Shown piece by piece: positions 6,467 to 14,206 of a DNA stretch of 55,916 nt. Within the stretch, counting starts at the first letter, position 1. Each line of letters begins with the position of its first letter. The position numbers were made by a program, and so were the translations under genes. Where the stretch lies: NCBI GenBank assembly GCA_016342585.1, contig JAEINK010000031.1, positions 1 to 55,916 of the forward strand. Reading direction: 5' to 3'. The notes below the pieces were generated by a model that saw nothing but the letters and a program-made list of their open reading frames with translations, was not told the DNA's origin and did not search any database. The stretch comes from Spirochaetales bacterium. Its GTDB lineage: Bacteria; Spirochaetota; Spirochaetia; UBA9216.

Positions 6467-9430
6467 ATGGAACGAAAAATAACAGGCACTCTGGATGTAA
6501 ACATAGATCCCTCGGGCATGGAGGCCCAACTGGTATTCACACCCTCTGAAGAGGGGACTGAGTGGGATGTTCATGCTGTAATGGCTTTTCTTGAAAAGAA
6601 GAGGATTAAAGAGGGGTATAATACAGCCTCGGTTGACTCAATTTTTCCTGTTTTAATGAAGGCTGAGCCGGGTGATTCTCCTGTTATCGAGGTTGTCGCC
6701 ACGGGAATCCCTGCCGGGGAACCGACTGACGAGGTCATAGCCTGGGAAGAGTCTCCTGTTCCGGAACATTTAACAGAAGATGGATCCTCCTTCTTTAAAA
6801 AAGCACCTGCCCCTGAATTTTTTAATATACGAATTGAAAAGGTTCAGAAGAAAAAAATCATAAAAGAGAAAAAATCCCGTTTTCTTGCTGCCAGGGAGAA
6901 AGAAGTTACCGTCACCGAGAGCAGGGAAATACGCGAACCAGTCAGTATAGATCCTGAAACCGTTGGAACCGGCTGGGTGAATGTTGATGATTTCATCGCT
7001 GAAATAACACCTGCTGTCCCGGGGGAAGATGGAAAGGATGTCTATGGTCGACCAGTTCCGGCGGTAAAGCCGGAAGAAAATCTTCATCTCGGTGCTGGCG
7101 TAGAGCGGAAGGATAATAACCTTGTTGCTGTAAAATCGGGGTTCCTGCGGCGAGGAAAAAACTGGGTACAGGTTCTTCCTTTCCAACCGCATAAGTGGAA
7201 ACTTGATCTGTCTAAAGATAAAAACACGGTTCTTCTCACCTTTAAGCCGGGCGAAAAAGGGGCTTTTCCTCCCCAGGCCGAATTACTCCTTAAAGAGGCT
7301 GTCGCTTTGGGTGTCGGAGAAGAGACGCTTATTACCCCATTTGAGCTTGGGAATATTCTTCACGATGCTATTGAGAAAAATAAAACAATAACCTCCGTTC
7401 CCATCTCATCAAATGATGATGGATTCTTTGAGATTCTTATTACTGCCGACAAGATAAAAGCTATTCTGAATATGAAGAAAGGCCGCGGAATGGGGAAACC
7501 CCTTGTTCTGAAGGAGTTTGGAAAAGCGCTCAAGGAGAAAGGGTTAAAAAATGTAGATTATAAGAAGGTTCAGGAGGAGGTCCTCGCTTTTTACAGGGGG
7601 GACGATCTGGAACTTTCCGGTTATGAGCTTGCTGTTGGTGAGCCCCCGGAAGAACCGGGTGAGAGAAAGACCGCCTTTACCCTGAACTATATGGATGAGA
7701 ATGAAATTCGTATTGTTAAGGAGAGCGCGGCGGCGATCCTTTCGGGAAACGGTCCTGCCGGTGCTTTAGATGGCATTGAATCCCTTGAAAATTATCCCAT
7801 CGATACCGTTGATAAGATGGCCATGGTTACCTCCGGGATGGTTATTGCCGAAATAAGTCAGGAACCTGGGAAACCAGGAAAGGATGTTTTTGGTAATAAA
7901 ATTGAATTTCAGGAGATCTCCGATACCGGTTTTCGCTTTCTTGCAGGGATCGAGCGGCAGGGAGAAAAGATATTCACTACCGCCGAAGGCTTGCTTGAGC
8001 AGTGGGATAAGGATGGGATAACGGCTCTTCGAGTAAGACCCCATAAGAATAGTATTGTCGAAGTGAAGGTTGCCGCTAATAAAATGAGTGGTTCGATCAC
8101 CCTTCACCCTTCGATCGGTACGGGAATCCCTCTGAAAATCGATGCGATTGATCGGGTGATTCAGGAAAAGGGGATCACCTATGGTGTAAACCGGGAAATT
8201 CTTGAACGGGCTGTGGAGCATGCGAATCAGGGCGATGATATTCGGGACCTGGTTTTTGCCAATGGACAGCCTCCGGAAAACGGTGAAGAGGCTAAACTGG
8301 AATTCCTGGTAGCCCTTGCAAAAGACAAAGGGGTAACCATCAAAGCTGATGGCCGGGCAGATTACAGGAATCAGGACCATATCACCCTTGTAAAAAAAGG
8401 ACAGCCCATAGCCAGACTTATACGATCCAATGTCCAGTCCAGAGATGGTGTTGATATCCTGGGCGGCTCCATCCCTTCAAAGGATACTCCCCAGGATACC
8501 CTGGAAGTGGGTGAAAACATAGAACAGAAGGAAGAGGGCAATGAGATCCTCTATTCTGCCGCCTCTGGGGGCGAGCTTTGTTATGAAAATAAAAAAATTT
8601 CAGTCCTCAATGTTCATGTGGTTAAAGGAAACGTAGGCAAGGAGAGCGGAAATATCAAATTTTCTGGAACGGTAAAAGTCGGTGGTCTTGTGCAGTCCGG
8701 TTATGTTGTCATGTCCCAGGAAGATATTTTTGTTAAGGATAGTGTTGAGGCCTCTCTTCTCTCTTCGGGTGGAGAGATTGTTATAGAAAAAGGAATAATT
8801 GGTGGTGGAAAAGCGATCCTCAGATCCAGGAAAACCATTAAGGCTACCTTTGCTGAACAGTGTACCCTTCTTGCCATCGAGGATATCTCCTTCAAGCGCA
8901 GCTGTATGCAGTGCAGTGTGAAGACTAACGGAAAACTCAATGTGGTAGGGGATAAGGGGGTAATCCTCGGCGGAAAGATTCTCGCCAGGGAGGGTGTGGA
9001 CACGTATAACCTTGGTTCGGAAAAACAGATTAAAACCATGGTCTCCTTTGGGCAGGATTACCTGATCTATGATCAGATTGAATTGGAAGAGAAGGAGATA
9101 GAAAAGATAAAATCCCGGATTATCAAGGTGGATCTTCAGCTTAAGAAGGCTGAAAAAGATGGACTATCCGATCTTATCAATAAGATGAGGGCTGAGAAGC
9201 TCAAATTAATGAAAATAATCGAAAAAAGAAGTATGAGAGTTCTGATGCTACGGGAACGCTTTGAGGAACATCATTCGTCGGATTTAAGGATCCGCGGCAC
9301 CGTGTATCCGGGAGTTATCCTGGAGAGTCATGGAAGAACTCTTGATGTTCGGGAGCAGAATTCCAACATCACCTACTATTTTGATCTGGAGACGGGTCAT
9401 ATCAAGATGAAAAAAAACAAGGAGAATTAA
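6467..9430 (+). CDS. Large FapA (DUF342) family protein
   Basis: At 987 residues this is much longer than the usual 450-650 residues of FapA/DUF342 proteins. The characteristic N-terminal unit (a strand-rich V-x-x-G-x-x-I-A-E-I followed by G-x-D-V-x-G) occurs three times, near residues 167-200, 453-480 and 641-670, suggesting internal duplication. The region from about 690 to 865 is a glycine- and valine-rich beta-helix (KVGGLVQSGYVV, GGEIVIEKGIIGGG), followed by a coiled coil (about 870-930) and a short strand-rich tail. FapA proteins act in flagellar motility and polar localisation in Vibrio. The ATG has no close Shine-Dalgarno site, so coupling to the MinD-like gene is likely. Followed by lgt after 5 nt. 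Confidence 0.85.
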   Translation: MERKITGTLDVNIDPSGMEAQLVFTPSEEGTEWDVHAVMAFLEKKRIKEGYNTASVDSIFPVLMKAEPGDSPVIEVVATGIPAGEPTDEVIAWEESPVPEHLTEDGSSFFKKAPAPEFFNIRIEKVQKKKIIKEKKSRFLAAREKEVTVTESREIREPVSIDPETVGTGWVNVDDFIAEITPAVPGEDGKDVYGRPVPAVKPEENLHLGAGVERKDNNLVAVKSGFLRRGKNWVQVLPFQPHKWKLDLSKDKNTVLLTFKPGEKGAFPPQAELLLKEAVALGVGEETLITPFELGNILHDAIEKNKTITSVPISSNDDGFFEILITADKIKAILNMKKGRGMGKPLVLKEFGKALKEKGLKNVDYKKVQEEVLAFYRGDDLELSGYELAVGEPPEEPGERKTAFTLNYMDENEIRIVKESAAAILSGNGPAGALDGIESLENYPIDTVDKMAMVTSGMVIAEISQEPGKPGKDVFGNKIEFQEISDTGFRFLAGIERQGEKIFTTAEGLLEQWDKDGITALRVRPHKNSIVEVKVAANKMSGSITLHPSIGTGIPLKIDAIDRVIQEKGITYGVNREILERAVEHANQGDDIRDLVFANGQPPENGEEAKLEFLVALAKDKGVTIKADGRADYRNQDHITLVKKGQPIARLIRSNVQSRDGVDILGGSIPSKDTPQDTLEVGENIEQKEEGNEILYSAASGGELCYENKKISVLNVHVVKGNVGKESGNIKFSGTVKVGGLVQSGYVVMSQEDIFVKDSVEASLLSSGGEIVIEKGIIGGGKAILRSRKTIKATFAEQCTLLAIEDISFKRSCMQCSVKTNGKLNVVGDKGVILGGKILAREGVDTYNLGSEKQIKTMVSFGQDYLIYDQIELEEKEIEKIKSRIIKVDLQLKKAEKDGLSDLINKMRAEKLKLMKIIEKRSMRVLMLRERFEEHHSSDLRIRGTVYPGVILESHGRTLDVREQNSNITYYFDLETGHIKMKKNKEN

Positions 9431-9435
9431 CAATA

Positions 9436-10383
9436 ATGTTAGCTTATCTGAATTATCCGGGCTGGCTCAAACCGGAGATAATACCGGGATTACCTGTTCG
9501 GTGGTACGGTCTTATGTATCTGGTGGCTTTTGCTATTGCCTATTTTCTATTTGAATATCAGAGGAAGAGGGGCGCTCTTGAGGCCAGTGATGATGATGTC
9601 GCAAGCTTCTTCTTCTGGGGAATCCTTGGTTTACTCCTTGGTGCCCGTCTTTTTGCCGTTACTGTTTATGATCCCACCGGCTACTATATTCGTCATCCCT
9701 GGTTTATTTTCTGGCCGTTCAATGCTTCCGGTCAGTTTGTGGGGCTTCAGGGGATGTCCTATCATGGTGGTGTGGTTGGCTGTATAGCGGGGACTTTTCT
9801 GTATTGCCGGAAAAAGAAATTTTCCTGGTTTCAATGGGCCGATGTTGTGGTTGCCGGGCTTCCTCTTGGATATACCTTCGGGCGGCTGGGAAACTTCATA
9901 AATGGTGAACTCTGGGGCCGTATTACAACGGCCGGTCATGGGATGGTTTTCCCTCATGCCCCCGCGTTTCCCCTTAAATTCGATTGGGTCCGTGGTTTTG
10001 CCGCAGAGGCCGGGATGGAAATTTCAAAAACAGCCCGCTTTGTGAATCTTCCCAGGCACCCTTCCCAGCTTTATGAGGCGTTTTTTGAGGGGATCGTGCT
10101 TTGGGCTGTTCTATGGTTTGTATTCCGTCTTCGAAAGAAGTTCCATGGAACGCTGGCCAGTTTTTACCTGATTGGTTATGGTATTGTGAGGTTTTTTATT
10201 GAATATACCCGTGAACCGGACGCCGATATTGGATTTCCTATCGAATTGGTGGACACGGGTGGTGAAATCTACCGATTCACCTCATTTTTTAACTTTTCAA
10301 CAGGGCAGATCCTCTGTTTCCTGATGATCCTTTCCGGATCACTCCTGTATTTCATCCTTTCAAAAAAGGGCAAAAGGCTATAG
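9436..10383 (+). CDS. lgt: Prolipoprotein diacylglyceryl transferase
   Basis: A 315-residue integral membrane enzyme that moves diacylglycerol from phosphatidylglycerol to the lipobox cysteine of prolipoproteins, the first step of lipoprotein maturation. The hallmark GRLGNFINGELWGR lies at about residues 150-163 (Arg150 matches the essential arginine). VRWYGLMYLVAF and RHPSQLYEAFFEG are also family motifs. About seven membrane segments are visible. The gene shares the FapA run with a 5-nt gap. Its TAG stop is buried inside a perfect hairpin (10377-10399). The window contains several predicted lipoproteins that would be substrates. Confidence 0.95.
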   Translation: MLAYLNYPGWLKPEIIPGLPVRWYGLMYLVAFAIAYFLFEYQRKRGALEASDDDVASFFFWGILGLLLGARLFAVTVYDPTGYYIRHPWFIFWPFNASGQFVGLQGMSYHGGVVGCIAGTFLYCRKKKFSWFQWADVVVAGLPLGYTFGRLGNFINGELWGRITTAGHGMVFPHAPAFPLKFDWVRGFAAEAGMEISKTARFVNLPRHPSQLYEAFFEGIVLWAVLWFVFRLRKKFHGTLASFYLIGYGIVRFFIEYTREPDADIGFPIELVDTGGEIYRFTSFFNFSTGQILCFLMILSGSLLYFILSKKGKRL

Positions 10384-10399
10384 GGGAAACCCCTATAGC
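10377..10399 (+). terminator. Hairpin overlapping the lgt stop codon
   Basis: GCTATAGGGG at 10377-10386 and CCCCTATAGC at 10390-10399 form a perfect 10-bp stem with an AAA loop, spanning the end of lgt. A T-rich tract follows only from about 10412, 12 nt further on, so it may be an imperfect intrinsic terminator or an mRNA-stabilising 3' hairpin. Confidence 0.5.
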
Positions 10400-10447
10400 A
10401 ACTTAGGGGAATTTATTTTTTTTCTCTCAAGCTGTCCTGATTGTGTG

Positions 10448-10473
10448 GACCATCATCCTGGAGGATGATGGTC
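10448..10473 (+). promoter_or_regulatory. Hairpin occluding the sigma-factor ribosome binding site
   Basis: GACCATCATCC at 10448-10458 and GGATGATGGTC at 10463-10473 are perfect reverse complements around a TGGA loop. The Shine-Dalgarno sequence GGAGG at 10460-10464 lies in the loop and the top of the 3' arm, 11 nt before the ATG at 10476. The transcript would fold into an 11-bp stem that hides the site, as in RNA thermometers or other translational switches. A protein-binding operator at the DNA level is the alternative. Confidence 0.65.
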
Positions 10474-10475
10474 AT

Positions 10476-11471
10476 ATGAAAAACCTATCCTACCATGAAT
10501 CAAAAATAGAACTGGAAGTAGATTACAAATCTATCGATATTTATGACACCGAGCAGAACGATCCGCTGGCCATATATCTTAAGCAGATATCTTCTTACCC
10601 GCTTCTGGTTAAAAGTGAAGAGCTTGAGATCGGTAAACGTATAACCGGTATCAAGGAGCGAATGACAGAGCTTTCCGGTCTGATCGCCGCCAAAGAGATT
10701 AGCAGGTTTGAGTTTGATCAGGAAATAGATGAGCTCGAGAAAGAAGTCGCCGCCTGTAAGGACAGGATGATCACTTCAAATCTAAGGCTTGTTGTTTCCA
10801 TTGCCAAGAAGTATCAGCATAGGGGACTGAATCTGCTTGATTTGATAAATGAAGGGAATATAGGTCTTATCAAGGCCGTTGAACGGTTTGATTATACAAA
10901 GGGATGTAAATTCTCTACTTACGGCACATGGTGGATCCAGCAGTCCGTAATTAAATCCATAGCGGATAAAGGGCGTACCATTCGGATCCCTATCCATGTT
11001 TTGATTACCGCCAGGAACTGTTCATTTGCATCAAGGCAACTGACTCAGGATCTCGGAAGGGAACCATTGGTTAATGAAATCGCAGACTATATGAATCTTC
11101 CCGAGGCAAAAGTAGATAAAATCATGAATTTTACCGGTGAAGTAACCTCTCTGGATACTTCCGTGGATGATGAGAGTGATACACGTCTGGCTGATCTCGT
11201 ATCCGCCAACGATCATTATCAGGCCCCTTTTGAGGAGACTTTTCAGAACAACCTTCGTGATATTCTTCTATCATCCCTGAAAGAGCTTGCCGAAAGAGAG
11301 CAGATGGTGGTTCTTTTAAGATTCGGTCTGGGGGGCGAGAATCCACTTACTCTTGAAGAGATTGGAAACCGACTTCACATTACCAGAGAGAGGGTTCGAC
11401 AGATTCAGAATAAGGCCATTCATAAACTCAGAGAATTTGAATCTATTAAAGAACTGAAGGCTTGCGTTTAA
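10476..11471 (+). CDS. RNA polymerase sigma-70 family factor (RpoD/RpoS-like)
   Basis: A 331-residue sigma factor. Region 1.2 (DPLAIYLKQISSYPLL) comes at about 30-45. Region 2 has NLRLVVSIAKKYQHRGL, DLINEGNIGLIKAVERFD and FSTYGTWWIQQSV, which bind core polymerase and the -10 element. Region 3 follows, and region 4 has the helix-turn-helix LEEIGNRLHITRERVRQIQ for -35 recognition. It lacks a region 1.1 and the long non-conserved insert of large primary sigma factors, so it is nearer the RpoS/group-2 type or a short primary factor. The start at 10476 is set by GGAGG, which lies inside a strong hairpin, so translation is probably conditional. An in-frame GTG at 10443 would place the whole hairpin in coding sequence and is less likely. 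Confidence 0.92.
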   Translation: MKNLSYHESKIELEVDYKSIDIYDTEQNDPLAIYLKQISSYPLLVKSEELEIGKRITGIKERMTELSGLIAAKEISRFEFDQEIDELEKEVAACKDRMITSNLRLVVSIAKKYQHRGLNLLDLINEGNIGLIKAVERFDYTKGCKFSTYGTWWIQQSVIKSIADKGRTIRIPIHVLITARNCSFASRQLTQDLGREPLVNEIADYMNLPEAKVDKIMNFTGEVTSLDTSVDDESDTRLADLVSANDHYQAPFEETFQNNLRDILLSSLKELAEREQMVVLLRFGLGGENPLTLEEIGNRLHITRERVRQIQNKAIHKLREFESIKELKACV

Positions 11472-11527
11472 GGTCATAATGCACACAAAAAACACACAAA
11501 AAAAACATATCTTTTATCGATATTTTT

Positions 11528-11557
11528 TTGGTTATATTCTGCATCATGGGGTATAAT
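11528..11557 (+). promoter_or_regulatory. Promoter of the non-coding transcript
   Basis: TTGGTT at 11528-11533 and a perfect TATAAT at 11552-11557 are separated by 18 bp. Transcription would start near 11564 and run into the terminator ending near 11704. Confidence 0.55.
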
Positions 11558-11563
11558 AATATC

Positions 11564-11704
11564 AGTTATAAAAGATAAAAAAGCTAATAAAAAGCGAGGT
11601 TGTTCGATATTCCTGGTTTTCCGGTAATATTGAGAGTTTGGGAAAGGGACCTCGGCCATGTAAAACTTCAGGCTGTTGCGTATATTCGTAGCAGCTTTTT
11701 TTTT
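11564..11704 (+). ncRNA. Candidate small RNA of about 140 nt
   Basis: Between the sigma factor and the next gene lies a transcript unit with no convincing reading frame. It has its own promoter, ends in a strong intrinsic terminator and has internal structure. CGAGGT at 11595-11600 pairs with ACCTCG at 11649-11654 and encloses an inner hairpin (ATATT and CTGG pairing with CCGG and AATAT around TTTT). I could not match it to 6S, SRP, RNase P or tmRNA; it lacks their conserved cores. It could be an independent regulatory RNA or a processed 3'-UTR RNA of the sigma-factor message. Confidence 0.5.
11672..11704 (+). terminator. Intrinsic terminator of the small RNA
   Basis: GCTGTTGCG at 11672-11680 pairs over nine positions (two G-U) with CGTAGCAGC at 11687-11695 around a 6-nt loop, followed directly by nine T residues at 11696-11704. 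Confidence 0.8.
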
Positions 11705-11980
11705 GGGAAAAAGGCCCGCCGGATCAGGGAAATACCCCGAGGGGGTGGGTGTTTAATATATGTTTTCATAATCCGGTTAAAGTGTAGTTAATTATGAAAA
11801 TAAATGTATGCTTTTTTATACCCTTTATCATTTAGAAACTTAAACACTGCTAAGGCGTTCATCTAAATCTATTCAGTGTAATGAGTTATGAAAATGTTGT
11901 TATGGTTTTATTGTTGGCATGATTATTGCAATACTATTATCATATAAGGTAAAAACTAATGGAAGGTATAAACAAATAAT
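11705..11980. other. AT-rich intergenic region with a sigma-54-like promoter
   Basis: The remainder of the roughly 500-bp gap after the sigma factor has no convincing gene. It contains a short hairpin (ACCCC/GGGGT around 11734-11746) and the sigma-54-like element at 11915-11930. GGAAGG at 11961-11966 is a distant ribosome-binding-like site for the next gene. Confidence 0.4.
11915..11930 (+). promoter_or_regulatory. Sigma-54-type -24/-12 promoter candidate
   Basis: TGGCATGATTATTGCA matches the sigma-54 consensus TGGCACG-N4-TTGCA with one change, and the GG and GC dinucleotides are exactly 12 bp apart. A start near 11942 would give a leader of about 40 nt before the ATG at 11981. Confidence 0.4.
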
Positions 11981-12604
11981 ATGAGAATATCCAATGTTTC
12001 AATTGCTTCAGGTGTTGGTGCTGAAGAGATAAAGACTGAACTTCTAAGAAAATCGATCCATTTTTTAATAGCTTTGGTTCCTACCATAGCATCCCTGAAT
12101 CTCGGGTTCACTGTTGCTCTGCTTGGTGCCGGTGTAATGGTTTATGCCTGGGCTGAAACTCTCAGGTTGTCCGGCCGGCGGGTTATACTTATCACACGGC
12201 TTACAGATGGAGCCGCCAGACAGAGAGATAAGGGCAGATTTGTCCTTGGGCCAGTTACATTGGGTTTGGGGGCTATGATGACCCTTCTTCTGTATCCTGA
12301 ACCTGCTGCGGCAATCGGTATTTATGCACTTGCATTCGGTGATGGAATTGCCAGCCTTGTGGGCAAGCTTCTTCCTGTGGGAAGAATGGCTTTTCTTGAA
12401 GGCAAAACACTCTCTGGCAGTTTTGCCTGTTTTACCGCCATCTATATGGCAACATATATCACTTCGGGTTCGATTGAAATGGCATTTTTTATTGGTTTGA
12501 TAGGAACTTCCCTTGAGGCCTTGCCTTCGAAGGATCTTGATAATATTATTATCCCTGTTGGCACAGGACTCGCGGCTACCCTGATGTTGGGATTGCCTCT
12601 TTAA
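11981..12604 (+). CDS. CTP-dependent lipid kinase of the dolichol/phytol kinase (Dgk1-like) family
   Basis: A 207-residue polytopic membrane protein with the motifs of the SEC59/VTE5/Dgk1 family, often annotated as phosphatidate cytidylyltransferase-like. Seen: ELLRKSIHFLIAL near the N-terminus, GPVTLGLGA, LAFGDGIASLVG, LEGKTLSGS and EALPSKDLDN. These enzymes phosphorylate dolichol, phytol or diacylglycerol using CTP. The natural substrate here cannot be told. About six membrane segments are visible. A possible sigma-54 promoter lies upstream, and the nearest Shine-Dalgarno-like sequence is 14 nt from the ATG. The gene is convergent with its neighbour with a 2-nt gap. Confidence 0.82.
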   Translation: MRISNVSIASGVGAEEIKTELLRKSIHFLIALVPTIASLNLGFTVALLGAGVMVYAWAETLRLSGRRVILITRLTDGAARQRDKGRFVLGPVTLGLGAMMTLLLYPEPAAAIGIYALAFGDGIASLVGKLLPVGRMAFLEGKTLSGSFACFTAIYMATYITSGSIEMAFFIGLIGTSLEALPSKDLDNIIIPVGTGLAATLMLGLPL

Positions 12605-12606
12605 AA

Positions 12607-13398
12607 TTAAAACCAGAGATATATTTTATGAATCTGTGTTCCGAATAAAGTTATTCCGGATATCATCAAGAGAAGGCCAATACCTGTGAATGGCACTGCC
12701 TGAAAATTCAGGACCAGTTCCAGGCCGGCGGTGATCATTAAGATTCCAATTCCGATAAAATAGTAATTCCTGTTGTTATTTACTATACCCGCATAGATAT
12801 AATTCCATACGCTCAGAACCTTAATGATCATGAAAACCACAAAAAACTGGCTGTTCAGGCTGTTTGTGTAGATCATGCTGAATTCGGATGTTCGGTTATC
12901 CAGAGGGATGGTTGTTGCCAGTGACAGGGATATAAGCGCCCCTATTCCCATCAGCATTTCAATCCTCTGGTTTCTTATTCCGCAGGCAAAGAGCCCGGAT
13001 ATGAAAATAGAAGTAGTCCCCATGAATCGGCCGAAATAGATAACCCTGGAGAGGGTCCTCCCTGTCTCGAAGGGGAGTCCTGCTTTCTGTATATAGATAA
13101 GGCCCAGTCTCAATGATTCCGTACTCAAGAGGAGTAGAAAAACAAGGATGAAGAAAACCTCCGGGGCCGAAGTTTTTCTGAAGGAGTGGAGGAGAACTGT
13201 TGCCGAGATGAGAGCGAAGACAAGCAGGGCAGACACATGTGACAGGTTTAGCATTACAGAGTTGATGTCAAGAAGTTCTTTTAGCGGGATACTGAAGGAG
13301 TATAACATGTACAGGCTCCCCGCTATAAAAGCGACAAGGATTATTCCAGCTGCTGACAGACTGGAGATGAAAATTGTATTTCGGATTTTAATAGTCAT
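12607..13398 (-). CDS. Polytopic membrane protein of unknown function
   Basis: About 263 residues, nearly all hydrophobic, with seven or eight transmembrane segments spread over the length (first at about 8-30 from the chosen start). No motif pointing to a known transporter or enzyme was recognised. The overall arrangement of a seven-helix bundle with short loops and no output domain is reminiscent of 7TM sensor modules, but that is only an impression. The start at 13398 is chosen because GGGGGAG precedes that ATG at 9 nt; an earlier in-frame ATG at 13428 has no such site. Divergent from the DUF2259 gene. Confidence 0.6.
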   Translation of the reverse strand: MTIKIRNTIFISSLSAAGIILVAFIAGSLYMLYSFSIPLKELLDINSVMLNLSHVSALLVFALISATVLLHSFRKTSAPEVFFILVFLLLLSTESLRLGLIYIQKAGLPFETGRTLSRVIYFGRFMGTTSIFISGLFACGIRNQRIEMLMGIGALISLSLATTIPLDNRTSEFSMIYTNSLNSQFFVVFMIIKVLSVWNYIYAGIVNNNRNYYFIGIGILMITAGLELVLNFQAVPFTGIGLLLMISGITLFGTQIHKIYLWF

Positions 13399-13499
13399 TA
13401 AAAAATACTCCCCCTCTATATTTAACATGATTTCGAGGAAAAAATCAAAAAATCTTCAGGAAATCGTAAAAAGGTTCGATACTAACAGTGGAGGACTAC

Positions 13500-14201
13500 A
13501 TGAAAAAGATAATGTCATTCATATTACTCACATGCCTGATTTCTGCCTCAAGCTGGGCAGGCGATCTGGCTACCTATATAAATCTGGGATTCTCCGAAAA
13601 TTCCCGATACTTTATGTTTGGCCAATATGGAATAGAAGGCTCCGATTCGCTTCCATACGCAGAGGTTTTTACTGTTGATGTTGATGCCAATACCTATACC
13701 CCCGGCGGTGTCCGTAAAGGTGATTATGATACCCCTCCCCAGGCAGGACAGAATGGGCTTGGTGCTCTTCTTAATCTCCTGAGAAATATCGGTGAATCAT
13801 CATCCGATACGATAGGAACGTATAAGATCGATCATCTTCAGAGTGGTCGGCTGGTATATATTCTAATAAATGGTCAGACACCGAAATCAGAGATAGAATT
13901 TCGCGATTTCAGTTCGGGAAATCATTACAAGGTTCAGCTTAACCAGACAAGTTTCGAGGACAAGGGAAGATACTCAGCCGCTTTTCATATCAATCTGACT
14001 GTAACCGATAAGGATGGTAATATTTCCGCTCATACAATCGGATTACCCGGTTATAAGAGGCAGGATGTAAAGCGCTACCGAATCAAACAAGTGGTTTTCT
14101 CGCCAGATGAATCTTCCCTGGTTTTCATCGTAGAAAAAGAGGAAGAGACTGATGAGGGGATCAATATCCGTTATATGGCAGAAACTGTAAACCTGGATTA
14201 A
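13500..14201 (+). CDS. Secreted DUF2259-type protein
   Basis: A 233-residue exported protein with a signal peptide (MKKIMSFILLTCLISASSWA). The following part (ATYINLGFSENSRYFMFGQYG, SLPYAEVFTVDVDANTY) is typical of the DUF2259 family of predicted secreted proteins, known mainly from spirochaetes. Near the C-terminus is a beta-propeller-like motif, VVFSPDESSLVFIVEKE. The function is unknown. The ATG at 13500 follows GGAGG; an upstream in-frame GTG overlaps that site. It is followed after 5 nt by a lipoprotein gene, so the pair probably works together in the envelope. Confidence 0.75.
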   Translation: MKKIMSFILLTCLISASSWAGDLATYINLGFSENSRYFMFGQYGIEGSDSLPYAEVFTVDVDANTYTPGGVRKGDYDTPPQAGQNGLGALLNLLRNIGESSSDTIGTYKIDHLQSGRLVYILINGQTPKSEIEFRDFSSGNHYKVQLNQTSFEDKGRYSAAFHINLTVTDKDGNISAHTIGLPGYKRQDVKRYRIKQVVFSPDESSLVFIVEKEEETDEGINIRYMAETVNLD

Positions 14202-14206
14202 TACAA

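Noticed and set aside
11564..11704. 6S RNA identity for the small-RNA locus
   Set aside because: A GAGG-UUGUUCG stretch recalls the 5' part of 6S RNA, but the unit is too short and lacks the closing stem that joins the two ends and the large central bubble.
11600..11791. A 63-codon frame over the small RNA and its terminator
   Set aside because: It runs through the terminator stem and T-run, has no ribosome binding site and has biased aromatic/basic content unlike the neighbouring genes.
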